Source: an uncultured Verrucomicrobiae bacterium
GTDB lineage: Bacteria; Verrucomicrobiota; Verrucomicrobiia; Limisphaerales; AAA164-E04
DNA: 64,000 nt
Assembly: GCA_943788245.1 (NCBI GenBank)
Contig: CALSPN010000022.1
Location: 1-64,000, forward strand
Reading direction: 5' to 3'
Shown: piece by piece, positions 58,283-64,000 of the stretch
Layout: each line of letters begins with the position of its first letter
Position numbering within the stretch: the first letter of the stretch is position 1
Position numbers and translations under genes: made by a program
The notes under the pieces: model-generated
Databases searched by the model: none
What the model was told of the DNA's origin: nothing
The model's input: only the letters and a program-made list of their open reading frames with translations

Positions 58283-59764
58283 ATGAAAAATAACATCCGT
58301 CGTTACCTTGCATGCGATCTTGGTGCTGAAAGCGGTAGATTGATCCGGGGAATCCTCAAGAATGGAAGGTTGTTTCTCGATGAAATCCACCGGTTTCAAA
58401 ACACACCTGTAAGGAGTGGGGATTCACTCCACTGGGATATCGGCTCGCTACAAGATGAAATCAGTGTAGGTCTGGAAAAAGCAGGCGCCCTGGGGGAGTC
58501 TTTTGAAAGTATCAGCTGTGATTCGTGGGGGGTGGATTACGTTCTCTATGATTCGCAAGGGACTCATATCAATCCTACCTTCCATTATCGAGATCCGCGC
58601 ACTGCTGAGGGTGTGAAGAATATTTTCAACCGTCTTTCCTGGGAAAGTATTTTCATGGAAAGTGGTATTCAGTTCATGCCTTTGAATGCGCTATTTCAAA
58701 TGGGGGCTGAAACTACCGATAGATTGAATGCAGCAGCGAGTTTCGGTGGCGTGGGAGATGCGTTCAACTACTGGTTGGGTGGTCGTGCTGTTTTGGAGTT
58801 GTCGATGGCCAGTACCTTTCAGCTTTATCATCCCGTTAAAAAAGATTGGTCGAAAAAGTTGATTGAAGCTGCTGGTCTTCAACAGGAGCAGCTTCCTGAA
58901 ATCGTGGATTCTGGTACACCTATCGGTTTCTTGTCGGATGACCTGGTCAAAGAGCATGGTCTGAATCGCATGCAGGTGGTTGCCAGTTGCTCGCACGATA
59001 CGGGTGCTGCTGTTGCGGCAGTGCCCGCAGTCGATGAACGTTGGGCTTATCTCAGTTCTGGCACCTGGTCGCTCATGGGAGTGGAACTTTCAGAACCGAT
59101 CATCAATGACCTTTCCATGAAATTGAACTACACAAACGAAATCGGATACGGTGGCTCCATTCGCTTGCTTAAGAACATTATCGGGATGTGGTTGATTCAG
59201 GAATGTCGTCGAGAATGGGAAGGGCAGGGCGACGCGATTGATTATGAAGAGATGACGCGACTTGCAGGTGAAGCAGCCCCCTTCAAGTCACTCATCCATC
59301 CGGCAGATCCTCGCTTCATCCCTCCGGGCGGGATGCCTGATCGAATCGCCACCTTCTGCCGTGAAACAAGTCAGACAGTTCCTGGAACCAAGGGAGCCAT
59401 GTTGAGGTGTGCTTTGGAGAGTCTTGCATTGCTATATAGAAAGACCCTGCAGGATATTGAAATCATGACTGGAAACAGAGTGGATGTCCTTCATATCGTG
59501 GGTGGTGGCAGTCGTAACCGCTTATTGAATCAATGGACAGCCAATGCCCTGAATCGAAAAGTAGTGACAGGACCCATCGAGGCGACGGCCGCTGGAAATA
59601 TCCTGATTCAAGCGCTTGCCTTGGGCCACCTTGATTCAATCGAAGATGCACGGCAAGTGATATCGAATTCATTCCCGACAGAAACATTTTTACCTGTCGA
59701 TCAATCGAAGTGGGACGATGCCTTTGAGCGATTTCAATCGCTCGAATCATCTACCTCTCGATAG
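58283..59764 (+). CDS. rhaB: Rhamnulokinase
   Basis: FGGY-family kinase phosphorylating L-rhamnulose. Seen: N-terminal ATPase start YLACDLGAESGRLIRGILKN, SISCDSWGVDYVLYDSQGTH, the substrate-domain SSGTWSLMGVELSEPIIND and the C-terminal HIVGGGSRNRLLNQWTANAL with the ATP-binding GGGSxN. 493 residues, typical. Rhamnose is common in marine polysaccharides, and the sulfatase in the window fits such a diet. No isomerase (rhaA) or regulator is adjacent. Confidence 0.9.
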   Translation: MKNNIRRYLACDLGAESGRLIRGILKNGRLFLDEIHRFQNTPVRSGDSLHWDIGSLQDEISVGLEKAGALGESFESISCDSWGVDYVLYDSQGTHINPTFHYRDPRTAEGVKNIFNRLSWESIFMESGIQFMPLNALFQMGAETTDRLNAAASFGGVGDAFNYWLGGRAVLELSMASTFQLYHPVKKDWSKKLIEAAGLQQEQLPEIVDSGTPIGFLSDDLVKEHGLNRMQVVASCSHDTGAAVAAVPAVDERWAYLSSGTWSLMGVELSEPIINDLSMKLNYTNEIGYGGSIRLLKNIIGMWLIQECRREWEGQGDAIDYEEMTRLAGEAAPFKSLIHPADPRFIPPGGMPDRIATFCRETSQTVPGTKGAMLRCALESLALLYRKTLQDIEIMTGNRVDVLHIVGGGSRNRLLNQWTANALNRKVVTGPIEATAAGNILIQALALGHLDSIEDARQVISNSFPTETFLPVDQSKWDDAFERFQSLESSTSR

Positions 59765-59900
59765 GTTGCTCACAAAAAAAATGATTTTGAAAAGACTTTT
59801 ACCCTAAAAAGCAGAGCTGAGTTTGAGTCCAGACCCAAGTTTGCGATGGGATGACTGATCACTCATGGGCGAAGGCTCTTTACCTGGCCCTTGCCTGTTT

Positions 59901-61205
59901 TCAGTCGTTCGAACCAATTTCTAAACCCTTCAGCAAATAGGGTTCAAATTCATGATGGCACTGGGGTGGAATACGCACTTTAAAAAACGCATCATTGCCT
60001 TCAAAACGTCGATCTTCCACCTGCCCTACTTCGTACAGGCGCGCCATGACCTGCGTTTTTTCCTGTGGGATTTTCAGTTCGAGAAACTGGCGGATGGGTC
60101 TTAACTGCGTACCTAATTCCGCCAGAAAGGAATCAAATCCCTGCTGTGATTTCGCAGAAATGGCGACAGCAGGTCCATGCGTTTCCAGGTAGTGTTCGAT
60201 GATGCCAGCACTTTCGACCTGATCAATTTTGTTGAATACCATCATGCATGGTTTTTCGTGTGCCTTAATTTCTTCTAAAACAGTGTTAACGGCTTTGATT
60301 TGCTCATCGACTTGAGGGTGGCTTAGATCAGTGACATGAATGAGTAGGTCCGCCTCGACAACCTCTTCCAGTGTCGCTTTGAAGGCTTCTACAAGACGGT
60401 GAGGAAGTTTGCGGATAAAACCCACCGTGTCAGAAATGAGTACATTTTGGTTGGTGGGCAATCTTAATCTGCGTGTGGTCGGGTCAAGAGTGGCAAATAG
60501 TTTATCCTCCGCAACCACTTCGGCTCCGGTCAGTGAGTTCAGTAAGGTGGATTTACCGGCATTGGTGTAGCCCACGATGGAAGCCAGTGGCCAAAGATTT
60601 CTCTTACGTCCTGATCGTTGAATTTCACGTTGCTTGCGAACCAGATCCAGCTCTTCCAGTAGACGGGCAATGCGCTCGGAAATCTTTCGTCGATCCACCT
60701 CCAATTGAGATTCTCCATCACCACCCCGCATGCCTATTCCCCCTTTTTGGCGCGTCAAGTGAGTCCAAAAGCGGGTCAATCGTGGCAACAAATATTTCAA
60801 CTGAGCCAACTCCACTTGAAGTTTACCCTCACGGGTCTGGGCTCTTCCAGCGAAGATATCCAGAATGAGTGAAGTGCGATCCAGGATTTTACATTCAAAG
60901 ATTTTTTCAAGATTCCTGGCCTGGCCGGGAGTCAGCTCATCATCGAAAATGATGGTGTCCACATTCTCAACTTGACACTGCTCGGCAAATTCGTGTGCTT
61001 TACCTTTGCCGATGAAAGTACCGGGATGAAGGGCATCGAGTTTTTGAAAACCCTGGCCAACGATTTCAGCACCTGCTGTTTCTGCCAGTTGACTTAATTC
61101 AGACAGCGAATCCTTGATCTCCCATGAGTTGCGTGCCTTGAATTGAGCGCCAATTAAAAATGCACGCTCTGTGGTTTTTTCGAAGGTATCGAGTAGTGTT
61201 TTCAA
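59901..61205 (-). CDS. hflX: HflX GTPase, ribosome-associated
   Basis: GTPase that splits stalled 70S ribosomes, e.g. under heat or nutrient stress. N-terminal HflX domain [20 protein letters not shown], a helical linker ([17 protein letters not shown]), then G domain: G1 [21 protein letters not shown]3 [14 protein letters not shown]4 [12 protein letters not shown] start at 61205 is forced, because a TGA precedes it in frame and family similarity begins immediately. No good Shine-Dalgarno is seen. 434 residues. Confidence 0.92.
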   Translation of the reverse strand: MKTLLDTFEKTTERAFLIGAQFKARNSWEIKDSLSELSQLAETAGAEIVGQGFQKLDALHPGTFIGKGKAHEFAEQCQVENVDTIIFDDELTPGQARNLEKIFECKILDRTSLILDIFAGRAQTREGKLQVELAQLKYLLPRLTRFWTHLTRQKGGIGMRGGDGESQLEVDRRKISERIARLLEELDLVRKQREIQRSGRKRNLWPLASIVGYTNAGKSTLLNSLTGAEVVAEDKLFATLDPTTRRLRLPTNQNVLISDTVGFIRKLPHRLVEAFKATLEEVVEADLLIHVTDLSHPQVDEQIKAVNTVLEEIKAHEKPCMMVFNKIDQVESAGIIEHYLETHGPAVAISAKSQQGFDSFLAELGTQLRPIRQFLELKIPQEKTQVMARLYEVGQVEDRRFEGNDAFFKVRIPPQCHHEFEPYLLKGLEIGSND

Positions 61206-61583
61206 TCAATTTAAAGCAACCGTAATGGTTTAAACTAAGTGATACAGCATTCTTCATTTCGAATCAAGCTTGGGCAGCGAGGCAGTGAAATAATCATTGA
61301 TGGTTTCCGGATTCGATTCCACCGACTGAGCGCCCTCCGCAGCCATTGCGGTTTTTACGGTTCATGGTTGGCTGCATTGTTTGCCAACATGCTCATTCAA
61401 TATCGCTTCAACTCGCCAGGGGAGACATTTTATCCTATCAGGTTGGAATGATTGATTTCCAAAGGAAAAGCAAGCGAGAACAGCCTGTCAGTCATGCTCT
61501 CAAGATTTGGATAAATGGCATTGTAAAACCAGTAAGTGCGGCTACAGTTTTCCTCATCACCAAGACAACTTTTTGAAACCGTC
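61206..61583. other. Intergenic between hflX and the pseudopilin
   Basis: About 380 bases. Short open frames (for example from 61239) lack recognisable similarity. It probably contains the promoters of hflX and of the pilin-like gene, but no box pair is clear. Confidence 0.5.
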
Positions 61584-62399
61584 ATGAATATCCCGCATAC
61601 TCAGCGTGCGCGCGCGAGACCTGATGAAAGCAACCAAGGTTTCACCTTGATCGAGCTCCTTGTTGTCATCGCCATCATCGCGATTCTTGCTGGAATGCTT
61701 CTTCCTGCTTTGTCCAAGGCCAAATCCAAAGCCAAGGGTGCGCTTTGCATGAGTAATTTAAGACAGATGTCCCTCGCGACACGGTTTTATGCTGATGATT
61801 ACAACGATCATGTTCCTCCTGTTGCACATGCCGTTGGTGAATATTGGTTTCATCAAATTGCTCCGTACATGGGAGCCGACGCTTACAAAGACAATCCCCA
61901 TGAGCTTGATGATGGTGTGATGAGAATCCTGGTTTGCCCATCCACCAAGCGCCCGAAACCCAACCCACAACCCAATGAAAGTTGGTGGGGGACAGCAGCG
62001 ACAACCTGGAGATCACTGCAATCAGAAGGAAGCTACGGGATGAACCTATGGCTGGATAGCGAGGGAGTTTATCTCAATGATTTCCCGGCGGACCAGTATT
62101 ACAGCCAATTCTCTACTGCATCTTCCGGTGTTCCTGCGTATGGAGATTCAGTCTGGGTAGGTTCCTGGCCTGATGGAGGGGATCAGATGCCTGGCGATTT
62201 AAAAGGTGAAGGATATGGGAATGGAAGTTTTCCTCATTCCAAGGGTAGATTCATGGGGAGGTTCGCTCTGGAAAGGCACGGCAATGGAGTCAATGTTGGA
62301 TTTGTGGACGGGCATACAGAACGTGTTTCCGTTCAGGGATTATGGATGTTGAACTGGCACAAGGAAAACATTCCCAACCCTGATATTGAATTACGCTAG
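61584..62399 (+). CDS. Type II-secretion-like pseudopilin, PVC H-X9-DG family
   Basis: Prepilin-type protein. Cleavage motif [20 protein letters not shown] preceded by a charged leader, with the conserved Glu at +5; then the PVC-specific [20 protein letters not shown]. The C-terminal H-X9-DG motif is present ([14 protein letters not shown]). 271 residues. Start at ATG 61584 ([13 protein letters not shown]). Such proteins are abundant in Verrucomicrobia and Planctomycetes and likely act in surface structures or secretion; function is unproven. Confidence 0.9.
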   Translation: MNIPHTQRARARPDESNQGFTLIELLVVIAIIAILAGMLLPALSKAKSKAKGALCMSNLRQMSLATRFYADDYNDHVPPVAHAVGEYWFHQIAPYMGADAYKDNPHELDDGVMRILVCPSTKRPKPNPQPNESWWGTAATTWRSLQSEGSYGMNLWLDSEGVYLNDFPADQYYSQFSTASSGVPAYGDSVWVGSWPDGGDQMPGDLKGEGYGNGSFPHSKGRFMGRFALERHGNGVNVGFVDGHTERVSVQGLWMLNWHKENIPNPDIELR

Positions 62400-62432
62400 A
62401 ATTTTGAACCAACTCAAGGTATGTATGACTCT

Positions 62433-63413
62433 ATGAAATCCTTTTCTTCAATTCGTTGCTTCAATGCCATTGCTGCATTGGTTTTTATTTGCACCACTTC
62501 AGCATGGGCACAGGAAAATGATCCTTTTGTGAAAATGGATGATCCCGCACTTACCGGGCGCTGGGATTGGAAGGTAACGGATGGCGACGCGCAGTATCCT
62601 TCCTGGATGGAGGTTGAACTTTCCGGTTACCGTACGCTCGTAGGTTCCTATGTCGGTCAATTTGGAAGCGCACGTCCGATAGGCAATATTGATTTCAATG
62701 CGAAAACCGGTGAGTTCCGATTCACCCTCCCTCCTCAATGGGAAAAGCGCACCACAAGGATTGTGTTCGAGGGGAAACTCGAAGGAGATACCTTGCGGGG
62801 GGAAACGTCGAATGCTGACGGTGAAACGATACATTTTATTGCCCAGCGCTCTCCCTCACTTGAACGCGAAGGCAGGTTGAAATGGGGCAAGAAAATCAAG
62901 CTTTTCAACGGGAAGAACCTTGATGGATGGAAACCTCGCCATACCGACCTGCCAAATGGATGGGTAGTAAAAAAAGGCTTATTAACCAATGCCGAGCCCG
63001 GCAACGATATTCTCACGGAACAGACTTTTGATGACTTCAAACTGGAAGCCCAGTTCCGTTACCCAGAAGAGAGCAACAGTGGTATCTACCTTCGAGGAAG
63101 ACATGAAGTACAGATCGAGGATAATTACGGGATGATTATCAACAGTCATCGCATAGGTGGAGTTTATGGCCATTTGTCCCCACGCATCAATGCTTCCAGA
63201 CCGGCAGGGAAATGGCAGACATTGAAAATCACTTTGATAGGCAGGGTGGTGACCATTGAATTAAATGGTGAGGCCATTATAGAGCGTCAAGTCATCCCCG
63301 GTATTACGGGTGGAGCCCTCGACAGTGATGAAGGCAAACCTGGGCCTATCCTTATTCAAGGTGATCACGGTGTTGTTGAGTTCAGGAAATTAGTCATTAC
63401 CCCGGCAAGATGA
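62433..63413 (+). CDS. DUF1080 secreted protein (3-keto-disaccharide hydrolase-like)
   Basis: Signal peptide CFNAIAALVFICTTSAWAQ, then a beta domain, and a DUF1080 domain in the C-terminal half (LFNGKNLDGWKPRHTDLPNG, FKLEAQFRYPEESNSGIYL, HRIGGVYGHLSPRINASRPA). DUF1080 enzymes include 3-keto-disaccharide hydrolases acting on oxidised glycosides. Start may be ATG 62433 or 62421. Lies 33 bases after the pseudopilin, in the same direction, as is common in this phylum. Confidence 0.85.
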   Translation: MKSFSSIRCFNAIAALVFICTTSAWAQENDPFVKMDDPALTGRWDWKVTDGDAQYPSWMEVELSGYRTLVGSYVGQFGSARPIGNIDFNAKTGEFRFTLPPQWEKRTTRIVFEGKLEGDTLRGETSNADGETIHFIAQRSPSLEREGRLKWGKKIKLFNGKNLDGWKPRHTDLPNGWVVKKGLLTNAEPGNDILTEQTFDDFKLEAQFRYPEESNSGIYLRGRHEVQIEDNYGMIINSHRIGGVYGHLSPRINASRPAGKWQTLKITLIGRVVTIELNGEAIIERQVIPGITGGALDSDEGKPGPILIQGDHGVVEFRKLVITPAR

Positions 63414-64000
63414 ATGATCTAAAGCTAAGAAATTCCGGTTAAATAATTCTTAAATTAATAGTAAACTTAGAATTAAGAGGGCGGAAAATATCTTGTTTTA
63501 CTGTGCCTTTTGACCAAAAGGTAACGCTTCTGTAATTGTGAGTTAGTTGTCAAGAAAACCCTCTTGCAAGCTTTCAGTTCACGGTAAAACTCAAAAGACG
63601 AAACCCATTGGCGGGTCAAGCTGGGACTGAAAGTCAACGGCGAGCCCATTGGGTGAAGTTCACAACTGATCACAATGCTACTTTAGCATATTGCGAAAAG
63701 CTCAAACTTCGGGATCAACGAGATGGTGTTGCTGAACTGCAACGGTTCAATAATCAAAACGTCAACGACATCAGGTTTCTATGGGCGAGGGATCCGCGGG
63801 AAGTTCTCACGCTTTGGCTTGAACGCATGCAGGCATTGATTGAGGAATAAGTGTCTCCAACGTTTTTTCATGTAGTATCCATCTCTCCGGCCTGCCACAT
63901 AAAGATACCCCATCAGATTTGCAACACGAGTAAATGATCCTGCATGCAAAGGCGGTGCATCTATCCAAACAAGTAAGAACCAAGGGATCATGGAATTTTT
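63414..64000. other. Right edge, at most one doubtful small gene
   Basis: A plus-strand frame from a TTG at 63608 to 63850 would encode an 80-residue charged, Trp-rich protein of unknown type; it may be a fragment. A minus-strand frame (63779-63991) overlaps it. Neither has family similarity that I recognise. No terminator or RNA gene seen. Confidence 0.4.

Noticed and set aside
63779-63991. Minus-strand frame at the right edge
   Set aside because: No similarity, overlaps another weak frame, and the window ends nine bases later.

Overview
The window looks like chromosomal DNA of a verrucomicrobial bacterium (PVC group, probably an Opitutia/Puniceicoccales-type marine heterotroph). This is inferred from gene content: an H-X9-DG pseudopilin with a PVC-style N-terminus, a DUF1080 (3-keto-disaccharide hydrolase) protein, a CotH protein, a LamG-like secreted protein, a one-sulfatase locus, Tat-exported Gfo/Idh/MocA oxidoreductases, a five-haem cytochrome fused to TPRs, and futalosine-pathway menaquinone genes. 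No tRNA, rRNA, CRISPR array, prophage or plasmid functions were found.

Layout. 0.3-3.6 kb: a Tat-exported sulfite-oxidase-type molybdoenzyme and a secreted LamG-like protein. 3.8-9.2 kb: housekeeping block scpA-scpB (chromosome segregation), pheA (phenylalanine synthesis), cinA and gap. 9.3-12.8 kb: a methyltransferase, a membrane TPR protein, a small lipoprotein and an exported methyltransferase. 13.0-18.1 kb: a two-domain dehydrogenase/Gfo oxidoreductase and a large membrane cytochrome c-TPR protein, both on the minus strand. 18.2-24.6 kb: an rtcB fragment, a broken mscS, cotH, an aldehyde dehydrogenase and a TPR protein. 24.6-30.0 kb (minus): mqnE-mqnA-two ABC-2 permeases in one tight operon, a single-domain response regulator and a phosphopantetheinyl transferase. 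30.3-40.9 kb: small conserved genes, a Gfo oxidoreductase, a PhoB/PhoR pair, a large secreted PEP-synthase-like protein, a sulfatase and a glutaredoxin. 41.0-45.0 kb: a DUF2868/DUF3482 GTPase pair and a RAYT transposase. 45.2-56.7 kb: one long co-directional operon. 56.8-63.4 kb: ndk, class II aldolase, rhaB, hflX, pseudopilin and DUF1080 protein.

The most interesting locus is 45.2-56.7 kb. Eight tightly spaced genes encode an ABC-2 permease carrying an EF-hand-like loop, three consecutive SPFH (HflK/HflC-like) membrane proteins (the first with a large multi-spanning N-terminus), a P1B metal ATPase with a His-rich N-terminus, an ABC ATPase with a long charged C-terminal tail, a second ABC permease with a large extracytoplasmic domain, and a membrane-anchored helical protein. 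I read this as a candidate membrane-microdomain-organised export system; function and substrate are inference.

A second striking feature is a series of about 15 one-base frame breaks between 5.4 and 36 kb, most of them one extra base in a short homopolymer, in genes that otherwise read perfectly (scpB, the two-domain oxidoreductase, the cytochrome, mscS, cotH, mqnE, phoR and the PEP-like protein). None is seen in 36-63.4 kb. Sequencing or assembly error is the simplest explanation, so several genes listed as broken may be intact in the living organism.
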